A program made the translations under genes and the position numbers. Below the pieces are notes generated by a model. It did no database searches and was not told where the DNA came from. It was given only the letters and a program-made list of their open reading frames with translations. 64,000 nt of DNA from Malania oleifera (taxonomy: Eukaryota > Streptophyta > Magnoliopsida > Santalales > Ximeniaceae), in contig NC_080423.1 of NCBI RefSeq assembly GCF_029873635.1, forward strand, positions 98,390,397-98,454,396. Reading direction: 5' to 3'. Shown one piece after another: positions 24,584 to 36,300 of the stretch. Position 1 is the first letter of the stretch. Every line of letters starts with the position of its first letter.

Positions 24584-27500
24584 ACATTTTGATCTGTTCC
24601 TGAACTTCTAGCACTGAGTATACTGCAAAATTGCTATTTATGCAACTTCCCTTGTATGCTCTTCTTGCTTTGTATTTATTGTGTTGCCCATTTTATATGG
24701 TGGGTTTTGATATGCTTCTGGAATTTTTACGTTTTGAACTTGAACAGATCTGGTTTATCTGAAACTCCAAATAGCAAAGCTTCACCAGCAACTCCCAGGG
24801 TTAGTAAACTAGGCAGGGGAATTACTAAATCAGAACCTGATTCACACTCTCCCTTGCAGCACTCTCGGCCTTCCATTGAGAGGTCACCGAGATCCGTTAA
24901 TTCTCATAGTTCAAAACCTGCGGTGGATCGTCGCTCCCCAAAGCTTGCTACTCCGCCCGAGGTAAGATTTAACAAATGCCCATGAATCCTGAGCGGGTTT
25001 CTTCAACATAAATTATAAAATGTGTTGGTTGCATCATGCATGGGAGCATCGTTGGAATTAGAACTAGGGGCACCAATTTTAAGTCCATTCACTGTTCGGT
25101 TTTGTTGCTTTATGTTGCTAGTGGACTTAGAATAAGTTAAATTTAGAGATCCCATTTCCACCCAAAAAAGAGAGAGAGAAAAAGAGATATACTAAATTCT
25201 TATTGAAATCCATATTTTTGGATTCCATGGATTTGGAATTTCAAATCAAACACAGTTTTTCCTTGCCAAACTCTGTCTACCTGAATTTGAGGAGATAAAA
25301 TGCCCTTTGATCTGCATTCCTTTTTTCAGAAACAGATATCACGGGTTGTAAAGGGATCTGAGTTACAGGCACAATTGAATCTTGCTCAGGAAGATCTGAA
25401 GAAAGCAAAGGAACAGTTAGTTCTGGTAGAGAAGGAGAAGGCCCAAGCAGTCCAAGAATTGAACGAAGCACAAAAATTGGCGGAGGAAGCAAATGAGAAA
25501 CTCAGGGAGGCTTTGGTGGCTCAAAAGCGAGCGGAGGAGGATTCTGAGATTGAAAAATTCCGGGCTCTTGAGATGGAACAGGCTGGAATTGAGGCAGCCC
25601 AGAAAAAGGAAGAAGAATGGCTGAAAGAACTCGAAGCTGTGAGGAGCCAGCATGCTTTGGATGTGTCTGCTCTTCTCTCTGCCACTCATGAACTCCAAAA
25701 GTTGAAGCAGGAACTGGCCATGACTAGTGATGCAAAGAATCGAGCCCTGAGCCATGCTGATGATGCGACCAAGATTGCTGAGATTCATGCTGAGAAAGTT
25801 GAGTTTCTGTCAGCTGAATTGGCTCACTTGAAGACCTTGCTTGATTCCAAGCTAGAAGCGGAGGCTAGCGAGAACAAGAAGATTGTGCTGGAGCTGAATT
25901 CAGAGATTGATTCTCTGAAACGAGAACTTGAGAAATCAAAAGGTTTTGAAGAGAAGTTGGTGGAAAGAGAGGCTTCCATTGAACAACTTAATGTTGAGCT
26001 AGAAGCTGCAAGAATGGCAGAATCCTATGCACGCAATTTAGTGGAAGAATGGAAGCAGAGGGTTGAGGAATTAGAGAATCAGGTCAAGGAAGCAAATCGA
26101 CTTGAGAGATCTGCTTCTGAATCTTTGAATTCAGTCATGAAACAGCTAGAGGGTAACAATGATTCTCTGCATGAAGCAGAAGCTGAAATTGCTTCTCTTA
26201 GAGAGAAGGTGGGGTTACTCGAAATCTCACTTGGACGACAGAAAGGGGACATTGAAGAATCAGAACATCGTCTCGATGTGGCGAAGGAAGAAGCTTTGGA
26301 AATGGGTAAAATGGTTGAATCTCTTGAGTCCCAGCTTGAAGCTGTAAAGGAAGAGAAAGCCCTGGCACTGAGCAATGAGAAGCTCGCAGCTTCGAGTGTT
26401 CAAAGTCTCTTGGAAGAAAAAAATAAGCTCATCAATGAGCTAGAGAATTCTAGGGATGAAGAAGAGAAGAGTAAGAAGGCAATGGAAAGCTTGGCTTCGG
26501 CTTTGCATGAAGTTTCTTTGGAAGCAAGAGAAGCTAAAGAGAAATTGATATCCAACCAAGCTGAGCATGAAAATTATGAAACCCAACTAGGAGATATGAA
26601 ATTGGTTTTGAAAGCAACAAATGAGAAATATGAAACAGTGCTTGATAATTCTAAACATGAGATTGATCTTCTTACAGATACCATTGAACAATCCAAGCAT
26701 GAATTCCTCAGCTCAAAGGCTGAGTGGGAGCAAAGGGAGCTCCATTTAGTGAATTGTGTAAATCAATCACAGGAAGAAAACTCTTCAAAGGAAAAAGAAA
26801 TGTATAGGCTGGTAAACTTGCTCAAAGAAGCTGAAGCAGAAGCACATGCAGCCAAGGAGGAAAGAGCTCAGCTGAAGGATACCCTAAAGGAAACTGAGTC
26901 TCAAGTGATTTTTTTAAAGGAAGTTATTGGGGAATCCAAGGCTGAGAGCATGAAAATTAAGGAGGGTTTGTTGGACAAGGAAAACGAACTGCAGAGTGTC
27001 ATGCAAGAGAATGAGGACCTCAGAACAAGGGAAGCCGCTTCTCTCAAGAAGGTTGAGGAGTTGTCCAAGTTGCTTGAAGAAGCTATGGCAAAAAAGCAAA
27101 GTGAGGAAAATGGAGAGCTTACAGACAGTGAAAAAGATTATGATATGCTTCCGAAGGTTGTAGAATTTTCTGAAGAGAACGGACATGGAAAAGAGGAGAA
27201 GCTTAAAACAGAGCTTCCATGTCAACAAAGCGAGGAACCCAAAATAGAAAATCCATTGGTAGAAAATAATCTCGTGAATGAGGAAATGGTTGAAAAAGAT
27301 CCTGCTAAATTTGGGAAAATGAATGGGAAACCTGAAGAAGATGAGAGCAAACAAAAGGAAGACGATGACTCTGTAGAAGTTGATTTTAAGATGTGGGAGA
27401 CCTGCAAGATTGGAGAGAAAGACTTCTCGCCTGAGAGAGAACAGGAGCAGGAATCCTTCGAAGAGGAACTAGACTCAAAGGTGGATGGTGGTGAGAGCTT

Positions 27501-27648
27501 TGATCAGATAAATGGATTGTCTTCATCAGAAAATGTGGACAATGGTGGAAACTCCCCATCAAAGCAGCAACAGCAGAAGAAGAAGAAGACTATGCTCCGC
27601 AAGTTTGGGAGCCTACTTAAGAAGAAAGGCAGTAGCAATCAGAAGTAG
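24087..27648 (+). CDS. WEB-family coiled-coil protein (three exons, 849 residues)
   Basis: Exons are 24087-24103, 24748-24961 and 25330-27648, joined by GT-AG introns of 644 and 368 bp. The 17-nt first exon gives MSSKSK with the next exon completing the sixth codon. Residues 1-77 are basic and rich in Ser/Pro/Thr (KSGLSETPNSKASPATPRVS). Residues of about 80-640 are a nearly unbroken coiled coil rich in Glu, Lys, Leu and Ala. An acidic region follows, and the C terminus is a basic tail around KKKTMLRKFGSLLKKKGSS. This matches the Arabidopsis WEB-family proteins At3g02930/At5g16730 from memory of the family. Family members WEB1 and PMI2 act in light-driven chloroplast movement. Whether this paralogue does is unknown, and the predicted chloroplast location is also unproven. 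No frame defect is seen. Confidence 0.93.
24503..24586. repeat. (CT)n-(CA)n microsatellite in WEB intron 1
   Basis: About 55 bp of CT followed by about 27 bp of CA. A second CT run is at 24330-24348 in the same 644-bp intron. Confidence 0.9.
24748..24961 (+). CDS. WEB gene exon 2
   Basis: Acceptor AACAG|ATCTGG, donor CGAG|GTAAGA. 214 nt; restores phase 0 at the next junction. Encodes the basic Ser/Pro-rich N-terminal region. Confidence 0.92.
25330..27648 (+). CDS. WEB gene exon 3
   Basis: Acceptor TTTTTTCAG|AAACAG, stop TAG at 27646-27648. The open frame runs back to 25300, but those codons are intronic. Encodes KQISRVVKGSEL onwards: the coiled coil, the acidic region and the basic tail. 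Confidence 0.95.
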   Translation, partial: KQISRVVKGSELQAQLNLAQEDLKKAKEQLVLVEKEKAQAVQELNEAQKLAEEANEKLREALVAQKRAEEDSEIEKFRALEMEQAGIEAAQKKEEEWLKELEAVRSQHALDVSALLSATHELQKLKQELAMTSDAKNRALSHADDATKIAEIHAEKVEFLSAELAHLKTLLDSKLEAEASENKKIVLELNSEIDSLKRELEKSKGFEEKLVEREASIEQLNVELEAARMAESYARNLVEEWKQRVEELENQVKEANRLERSASESLNSVMKQLEGNNDSLHEAEAEIASLREKVGLLEISLGRQKGDIEESEHRLDVAKEEALEMGKMVESLESQLEAVKEEKALALSNEKLAASSVQSLLEEKNKLINELENSRDEEEKSKKAMESLASALHEVSLEAREAKEKLISNQAEHENYETQLGDMKLVLKATNEKYETVLDNSKHEIDLLTDTIEQSKHEFLSSKAEWEQRELHLVNCVNQSQEENSSKEKEMYRLVNLLKEAEAEAHAAKEERAQLKDTLKETESQVIFLKEVIGESKAESMKIKEGLLDKENELQSVMQENEDLRTREAASLKKVEELSKLLEEAMAKKQSEENGELTDSEKDYDMLPKVVEFSEENGHGKEEKLKTELPCQQSEEPKIENPLVENNLVNEEMVEKDPAKFGKMNGKPEEDESKQKEDDDSVEVDFKMWETCKIGEKDFSPEREQEQESFEEELDSKVDGGESFDQINGLSSSENVDNGGNSPSKQQQQKKKKTMLRKFGSLLKKKGSSNQK

Positions 27649-28277
27649 AAGATAGATCAGCTGTTGCCTCATTCGCGCCCAGCTAGCAGGCAGGTATTTT
27701 GAATACTATCTTGAACCTGAATGTGTTTGCTGCATCTTTTTGCTTCTGATCCTCAGAATAGGGAAAAAAAATATGGAGATGCTTGTATTATTTTTAGATT
27801 TTCTTTTTTGTTTCTTTTCATGTGATTCACCATGTTGGGGAGTATCTTGTATGTGATGGAGATTTTTTTCCCTTCGTTTTTCTTTTTCCTCTTCCCCTTA
27901 TCTAAATTCCATGGAAAGGAGTGGTAACTTTTAATTGTATTTTACTGCGTTTTCATCTGTTCTACATGGATTATTCTTTTTCATTTGTACTCATTTCTTG
28001 TAAAGCCTGCAGAAGTTGATTGATTTTTTCTTATAGTATTTCCAGCAAACTTGATGATGGGATATGAAGTGTAAGGGCAGTTTGTAACTTGACCATCCTT
28101 TGCATTGGGCATCAAAGATCATTCAACTTTTAAACAGTCCCATGAATTGTACTTCAAACTGTTGTGTGCACTGAAATGCTCGATTGCTGTAGTTTTAGCT
28201 CATAAAGAATTAACTGATCTGATTTGACTTTAAATTGTTTTATGCAGCAGTGGCTTTTATTCTCTTTATTGAATAAA
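27649..28277 (+). other. Probable 3' untranslated region of the WEB gene
   Basis: T-rich, non-coding. A canonical AATAAA lies at 28272-28277. Earlier, weaker signals are possible, so the true end is not fixed. Confidence 0.45.
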
Positions 28278-29639
28278 GTAGCCTAGAATATGAACTGTGG
28301 TGTCAAACTAATTCATTTAGACGTTGTTTGAAGTGCTACTGTTATGGTTGTTAGAGTTCAGACCTTGATAGCTCTTCATATCTTAAGAATTCCTTTTGAG
28401 AAATGATATGGTTGGTGTATTAGTTTTTTAATCTGTAACCTATTGATTGGCTTATGAGTCTGGTTAGGCCTGTATAGCTGTTAAGATTTGGCAGCTCTCA
28501 CCATTGACTCTGTATCTATTCTCTGTACAAATGTTAGTTATTGTGGGTGAGAGCAGCAGGAATCTGGCCCATTTTTTTCCATATTCTTTACTTCAGCCGT
28601 AGTCTTGCCGGTAAGCATTTTGCTTAAGGTTAGTTCAAGAAACCCTTTCAGCTCTTGAGAGCTTTGTACCTGAACATGAATTGCTTACGAGGTTAGTCTG
28701 GAAGTTACAGCTTGGCTCAAGTCCTGGTCGGTCTGTTTATGTATGTAGTTCTATGCAGGCAGCTATCGTAATCGACTTTGCATTTGTTTTCTGTACTTAA
28801 TAATATTTTGTTTTCTTTTTAGTTAAGGAAGAACAGATAAGCTAGATTACTAGTAGATGCTTCCTGATCTGTTCCCATGAGAATAGTTTTTGTGGGCAAG
28901 CCTTAGTTTTTAGGTTAATTCATGAAAATCCTTCAAATCTCAAGAACTGATAATGGAATGGTTGTCCATGTGCTTCTTCTTCGGCAAGTTAGGTCGGGTT
29001 CTTTTGTTGAGCAGCAATGTAGTTTCCATGTTTAGCAAGGTAGGTCAAGTGACTTGTATTGAACGGTTTTCCATGTTTAGCAATTTCTCAGTTTCTTTGT
29101 CGACAAGTTGGGTCCAATTCTTCCCTAGAGCAGAAATGTTGTTCTATTTTGGATGTCGTTTTATCTTGGCAAAGTACAGGATATGCCAAATAGAAAATTG
29201 GTCGAGTTTTTGTTTGCTGAGAAAGAAAATTATGGGAAAGGTTAAGGAATAAAAGCTTACAGTACCCAGTTAAAACATACTACAGGGAAGGTTTTTTGAG
29301 TGAAAATGTTATTTCATGATGCTGTGAGTCTAATCACAGAGGATTGCATTTGCAGGATGAGATTCTGATTGTAGTCTCTACATTGCTTCATTTCTAATTT
29401 CTTAGTTGTCTTCTTCCCATTACACTGGCAGTTGCCTGGAAATTTACATTAGCATAAAGACCCTAATCTCTCTTCAAATTTAAGGAACTTATACCGACAT
29501 TCTATAGATTTTAAAAATTCAAGAAATTTTTCTTAGGTTTTCAAGAAGACAAAAATATTTCCTTATATCACGGAAAAAATACAAATCTTTCCTTATATAA
29601 CGGAAAAAGACAAATATTTTTAGGCAAGCTAACATTGAA
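28278..29639. other. Intergenic region downstream of the WEB gene
   Basis: No supported gene. A 99-residue frame at 28953-29252 has no recognisable domain. Near 29540-29620 a phrase of about 30 bp (ccttatatcacggaaaaa and ccttatataacggaaaaa) is repeated twice. Confidence 0.5.
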
Positions 29640-30060
29640 AATTTGCTCTTACTACAAATATATGTAGATGATATCATATTTGGAGCAACAAATGAAGAGT
29701 TGTGCAATGAGTTTGTAAAGTGTATACAAAATGAATTTGAGATGAGCGTGATGGGAGAACTTAACTTCTTCTTAGGACTTCAGATCACACAAGCAAAACA
29801 TGGAATCTTCATAAATCAATTGAAGTATATTAGAGACATGCTCAAAAGGTTTAATATGGAAGATGGTAAAACTCTAGGAACACCAATGAGCTCTTTTTTA
29901 AAATTAAATAAAGATGAATAAGGTATACAAGTAGATGTTAAGCTCAATCGTTGGATGATTGACAGCTTATTATATTTAACTGTCAGCAAGCCTGACATAA
30001 TGTTTAGCGTATGTATATGCACGAGATTTCAGACTGCACCTAAAGAGTCCCATTTCATGG
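29640..30060 (+). mobile_element. Copia reverse transcriptase fragment, SIRE/Maximus-like (fossil)
   Basis: The translation has the catalytic YVDDIIFGATNE and MGELNFFLGLQI, then a degraded KPDIMFSVC-like stretch, typical of the C-terminal half of SIRE-type Copia reverse transcriptase. About 0.4 kb, no LTRs, at least two interruptions. Isolated scrap. Confidence 0.8.
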
Positions 30061-32925
30061 AATTCATATGTCAAGTAACGTTTTTAAATTTTGGAAATTT
30101 TAGAAAAATGTCTGTATTTTTTTGTCAAACTTTATGAGAGGTTAATATTTTTGTTTCTTATATTAAAATGTGGGGAAATGATTTTAATTCTTTTTATACA
30201 AATGTTGGAAAAGAGGAAGACAAGGTGCAATTTTTTTTAAAGTATTTTTGGATAATTGAACAAGAAAAATAAAATTAATTTTTACAACTCAATGGCCCTA
30301 AGAGTTGCCTAAAAAAGTATTTTTACATTTTTGGGAAGTAAAAATTAATAGATTGTCTCCTAGGAAACATTTTGATAGTTAAAATTAAGATTTTTATAAT
30401 AGAGGTCTTAGATTCAACTGTTCGACTTTGTTAGGGGCAAGAACAGCTAAGGAATGGAGAAGGACTATTATCCATTTTCTAATTTATACTATATATAAAA
30501 GTACGAATAATATATAATATTTTGTAGGCAAAAATATCCTTATTTTTTTTAAAAAAGGGCTAAAAACTAAAGTAAATTAATTATAGATAAAAATATCCTT
30601 TTTTTTTTAAAGTAAATTACTATCAATTCAATATTCCTAAAAGAATTAAAGTAATATCTTTACTATATATATAGAAGTATGGAAAGTATAAATATTGATA
30701 AAAATATTCCTATATTTTGAAAGTAAGACCGAATAATTTTTAAAAACAATAAATTTATGTTATATGTATAGAAAGTAAATTTAATCGAAGTTAGATAAAA
30801 TTACATTCATAAAAAATATGAATAGAGTAAAATAATATACCTCTATGTTAAAAGTAATACAAAACATTGTTAAAAGAAAACAATTTCAACCAATATTACA
30901 TAAATTACATTTGTAAAATATAATTTTAGGTATTTAAAGGTATGAACCTAAAAAAAAAAAACTCTATTTAGCTTAAAAAAAAAATAAGGGTGTTTAAGGT
31001 CAGGTTGGGTTGGGTTGAGCCTAAAATTTCAGATGATCCAATCTTGTCGTTTTGGTAAGAAGACAATCCTTGGTCGAACCGTTGAAGATGTAGTTTGGGT
31101 CAATTTAGGTCGGCTTGAATATCGGGTTAGTTGGTTCGAATTGATAATTTAACTTGTTTTAAGGTGGAGTAGAAAAGGAAAAAAGGAAAAATATAAAGGA
31201 ATATGTGTGGAGATTCTTGTCAAACTGATAACATATGTTACATTCGAAATATTACTTAAATTAGTGTCATTCAAGTAAAATGTATTAAATTAATTGACTT
31301 CATATGTATATATATATATGTGTGTGTGTGTAATAACATCAATATAATAGTACGAATGACACACTAAGTACTTTACAATTTTTAATTTGACATTGATAAT
31401 TTAATAAAAAAAGTTTCTGAAACTAATAGAAAAATTCATTATGTCTATTTTATACAATGCATACCACTACCAACATAAAATCACAAAATGCAAAATATGT
31501 CTATTGTCTTCCAAAAGGATTAAAGCAGCATATCTATAAACATTACTACAATGGAAATAAAATTGAAGACACACAAATTAATACATGCATGTGCAATCTG
31601 GTAGTCTATCCTTTGAATTCTTTCGTAAGTCTTGAGTAATTGCAAGCATATACACACACATAGGCTATTCAGGTTCGGTCGGATGAATTAGATACCAAAC
31701 CCACAAACCAAGCCATACAATTGGGTTATGCAAAATGAAAAACTGCAATCGCCAGCAAACCATTCAAAACTAGCTTATTGGGAAGGTTCAACTTGGGTTG
31801 GTTGGTTGGTTGGGTCATTGAGCACTCCCACCAAAAAATGAGTGTGTGTGTGCACGCGCGTGCGCGTGCATGGATATATATATAAAAGCTCAAATAGTGT
31901 AAACAATTTTGTAGACAAAAATATATTTTTTTTGAGAAGTAATATAATATATATATATATATTTAAAATAAACTCAATAACGTTAGATAACATTTTAAGT
32001 AGGTCAAGGCTTGAAGATAAAAAAATTATTTCTTTCAAAAAATAAAATAAATGGATAATATTATAAATAAATAATTACATCCCCAAATAAAATAGGTAAA
32101 TTTTGATGTCTTTTATAATTATTGTGAAGTGTCTAACATTAGACAAATAATAATATACCTTTTTAAAAAAAATTAGAAATTAAACTATAGACCTAGAAGT
32201 AACCACTAAATAATAAATTTAAAAAACTCATTAAATGATCATTAAGTAAACAAACAAATACCAATAACTAAGATTTTAGATGGTAAAATTACAATTAGAG
32301 ATTGTAATGAAGTTAATTAATATTTTCACAGGAAGAAGTCATATATTGACATTTTTATAAAAATTAAAAATAATTAAAATATAATTACTAATTTTTTATG
32401 TAATATTATGTAATTATTAAAATTTAATGTTTCACATATTTTTAAGTAGAATATTTGTGCCATATCATATCTTATTTTAAAAAAAAATATTTTATATGCT
32501 TTTATATTTACATGGTGTCATAAAAGTATCTCATGTTAATGTTAGTATTTAATAATTTTAAAAGTATTAATTTTCATAAATGATTTTGAATACTCACATT
32601 TTAATAGTTGCAAACTAAAAATTGACAATATATTATTATTTTACTTAAAAATATATCTAAAATAATAACTAGAAATTATTTGAAAAAGAATATGAGCTTA
32701 AGGAAGATGACTAAATATTATCAATTCCCATAACAAGAAATTGACAAAGCCAAGAATAGAATTAATGAAAACAATAGCTAAGGGGGCCATGGGTTGAGGT
32801 AGGCTAGGGTTGAGGGATGGGCTGATATCATCAAGAGGTTGACCGCAAAAGTAAAGTCAGCCCACAAACTTTGGTCTAGTCCAGCTTCTTACGACGGGCC
32901 TACTCTTCAAGGCCAGCCACTCCTA
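30061..32925. other. Gene-free, very AT-rich stretch
   Basis: No gene recognised. Two GC-richer patches with gggttgggttg phrases (30995-31150 and 31670-31830) might be the ends of one decayed DNA element, but no target duplication was found. A (TA)(TG) run lies at 31310-31331. Confidence 0.45.
31837..31870. repeat. Alternating purine-pyrimidine tract (TG/CG/CA)
   Basis: About 30 bp of strictly alternating gtgtgtgtgcacgcgcgtgc and following bases, the kind of sequence able to adopt left-handed DNA. Confidence 0.75.
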
Positions 32926-33192
32926 TGCTCTCTGGCCCAATATGTCCGGCCCATTTCACACCTAGCGCTCCCTCCCAATAACGCGCCCAAATAGTAACCC
33001 CACACTCGCACACTGTATAGCCCACACTCGCACACTGTATCGGCACCGTCTCGGCGAGGTTCCCTTCCCTCTATTTATTACTTCTTCCCCGCAAAGTTTT
33101 TTCCCGAGAAAATCTCTCTCTCGCTTTCTCTGTGAAATCCGTTTTGCTTTCCCGAGAAAATATTGTTTTGCTGGTGTCTGAATAAGCGTACC
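32926..33192 (+). promoter_or_regulatory. Probable promoter and 5' leader of the NERD gene
   Basis: GC-richer than its surroundings. Two GGCCCA site-II-type motifs (about 32934 and 32949; the known TCP-binding type in plant housekeeping promoters) precede a 22-bp direct repeat (cacactcgcacactgtat at about 33001 and 33023). A TATTTATTA possibility lies at about 33072, followed by a CT-rich leader. Start site inferred. Confidence 0.45.
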
Positions 33193-33314
33193 ATGTGGGT
33201 GGAGATTCTCTGCGGTCTCGTTATCTTCAGAATTTTCCGTCGCTTCTTCTATGACGACGACGTCTTAGAGGTCGAAACCTCAGATTCTGACGCTATTTTC
33301 TCGGTTGCTAGTAG
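33193..33314 (+). CDS. NERD gene exon 1
   Basis: Start ATG in taccATGTGG; donor AGTAG|GTACGA. Encodes the membrane anchor and the acidic YDDDVLEVE segment. Confidence 0.85.
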
Positions 33315-36300
33315 GTACGAATGATGCAACAGTTGGTCCATTTATACATACGCGCATCTGTGTGTAATTTGTATACTTTTTGTCATCTGTTTGGTTACTG
33401 AGAAAATGAAGGAAATTAACGAAATTGAATCTTTGCAATTGTGAGAGTATTCGTATTTGTGAGCTGATAAAACTGTCAATTGACCCCGACTGTACTACTT
33501 GCTGCTTTACAGTTTCTTTGGTAGCTGAAAAAATTGTAGGAAAAAAATATGAAAAAAAGTATAGATTTTATTTGTTTTGCTCTGATTTCTCAGAAATGGG
33601 AAGGACCATTAGTGAGTTGATTTTCTAATAATTTTTTTTTTCTTCTACTGAAAAAGAAGAAAACATTAAATTCTATTTTATTTTTCTATTTATTCTATTT
33701 TTCTTACCTGAAGAAAGAAAGATATGAATCCGTTATATTTATTTATTATAATTTTGTTATTTTGTAGAATGGAAAAGCTTTATGGTGGAAAGGTCTATGC
33801 TGGACTCCAAATTCCTGACGCGGATTCTGGGACGCGACAGAATATTGACATGGTTGTCCTCACTAAAGGGTATGCTTTTTTTTTATTTTTTATTTTTCAT
33901 TTTTATATCTCAGTAGTCAGTACTAAGAAAAGAATTTCTACAGTTTGTTTGGAAAATGTGGTTTCAGAGAAAAAATTAGAGAACTTTCTTAGGCCGTAAG
34001 AATAAAATTAACCACAAAGTATGCCATTTTATGCATTTTTTTTAATAAAAAAGAATCCTGGTTGAGTACTTGAGTTGTTTTTTCTCTCCTATTCAGAAGT
34101 CAGAATAGCATGTTAGAATTTTAATATACATGTGTTTGTTATCTTCTTGATCACATAGGGTGTATATGTACTTATATATAAATAATTAATCAAGATTAAG
34201 CTATATCTTAGTTCATGAATAGATTATAGGTGCAGGACCAAAGTCATTATCTTTAATGATTAATGAATAGTCTTCTAAGATACATTGGAATAATGGAGAT
34301 GAGTCACTTAAAGCACGATACAAAGGGCTCTTGGTCTCTCTCACCACTCAAGTACTTAACCAAGTTGGTAGAATTTCCATCACTAATCGAACATAAGAGT
34401 CAGGAGAGAGAAGATCAAGTAATTTCTGCATTATTCTTACACCCAAGTTCAATTGTGTTGGTGGAAATGGCACAAGGTATCTCATGGTTTATTTTTTATA
34501 TCCTTGCTTTGTTAATGGTTCAAAAAATTAGCTAAAGATCATTCTTATGAGAATTTTCCAACATTGCATACTACAACATGCTCAAATTTGTGATCTTCTT
34601 TCTTTCCTCATTTTTCTTGGCTATTAAATGTACGGGTTGCTTATATAATTTATGAATCATTGACAAGGAAAAGATATTAGCTATCTTACTCATGTTCGGT
34701 ATGTAGGTCCAATAAAATTGAAGAAATCATCTTTGTAGTTTTGTTTAACCCTTATTACTATTGTTATGTGGGATTATGTTTGGGTTGATGTGGTATAGTA
34801 GAAAAGAAATTTAAATTCTAATTAATATTTTTTGTGTAGTTCCCATAAAAATGAAGCACTCAATTTACCTAAGTAATTTCTTTTGTGTGTGCATGTGCAT
34901 GTGTTATTCACAATGGATGGTTAAGCTCTATCCTCCCCCCTTTTGGAAGATTCTTGCAAGATTTGCCCCCCTTTGGGAAAAATGAGGGAAATGATAGAAA
35001 AATGATTGAAATGTGGTGGTTCTTGTGCATTTAAAATATTCCCCCTTTATCACCCTCATTTTTATTGAGAATCAAAGCGTTTTCTTGGATAGCAAAGGAA
35101 GATGCATTCATTAGATAAGAAAGAATGTACAGAAAGGAGAATTAGAATAACAAAGCTAATCAATATCGTTGAATATCAGAACACCTCACTCCTTTAAAGC
35201 AACCAGAAGCAGCACACTAAAGCAATGGTAATTAATGAATCTTCTCCAATAACAAAGAGGCATTTAGCCTCTTCCCTGTAAATATATGAGCATTTAGTTC
35301 TGTCGTAAACCACACAGAACTGTGATAACTGCACAACTCCACAAAGCATGTGCATCCATCCGTCTATCAAAACCAGAAAATAAAATGGCGAACAGATCCC
35401 CCACCGGATCTTAACAAACCTAACTTTCTCCAGAAGACCAGAAAGCTTATTCCATATATTCCAAGCAGAAGAGCAATGCAAAAAGGGATGAGAAACTGTT
35501 TTAGGAACTATCAAGACATAAAGAGAAGGTCTTCTTCTCTAGAACATATTGTTGGTGTTAACTCTACTAAGAACAACCAAACAAATAAAAGCTTTGATTT
35601 TTGAAGGTATTTTGACCCTCCAAATAATTTTATGGGGTGGAAAAGATACATTAATGTTAGTTAAAAAATCAAAGAAGGATTTACAAGAGCAAACCTTTGA
35701 AGAATATAAAGACGAAGAACCACCATCCACTCTAAATGAAGGACAACCATTCTCCAACAACATCAACAAGGAAGACCGCCTGAGAAATAAATTTAATTGA
35801 GATGATTATGTTACAGGAAAAAATATAACGTCTCATTATTGTCTTTGTCATCATCATTTTATTCTTCTTATTTTTCTTTCCAAAAAGAGCATTAAATTTG
35901 AAATTTGTGTGTTTTATATAGTTGTGTGCATGCTTATGTGTTTATTCCTAACATTTTCAACAGGGAGGCTGTAGTGATTTCTGTCAAGAATTTCTGTGGA
36001 TTTGTGTCAATTGATGCTGATGGAAGATGGGTTTGCACAGGAGAGAAAGCTCACAAGTCTAAGTGGCATCCAGATCCTGTAAGTTGGAGTTCAGATTTCA
36101 GTTTTTAGTATTTAATTTAGAATTGTTCCTTGCATCATTGCAATTTTGTTGGTAGGGTGGTGTATAAATATAATTAGTCTATGTTCAAGCCTTGAGCTTC
36201 ATTTGGTTGTAATTTGCTAGCTTATGTGATCAATACAAAAATGTTAGGAATTGTAATCAAACTTTTTTCATAGTCACTTAAAAAAAATGGGTATGTCTTG

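Noticed and set aside
25417-25788. Minus-strand frames across the WEB exon (also 26079-26375, 26914-27354)
   Set aside because: Shadows of the coiled-coil coding strand; rich in Leu/Phe/Ser as expected from complementing Glu/Lys codons.
30985-31830. Possible DNA transposon between two gggttgg-rich patches
   Set aside because: Ends are only loosely complementary and no 8-bp duplication could be found.
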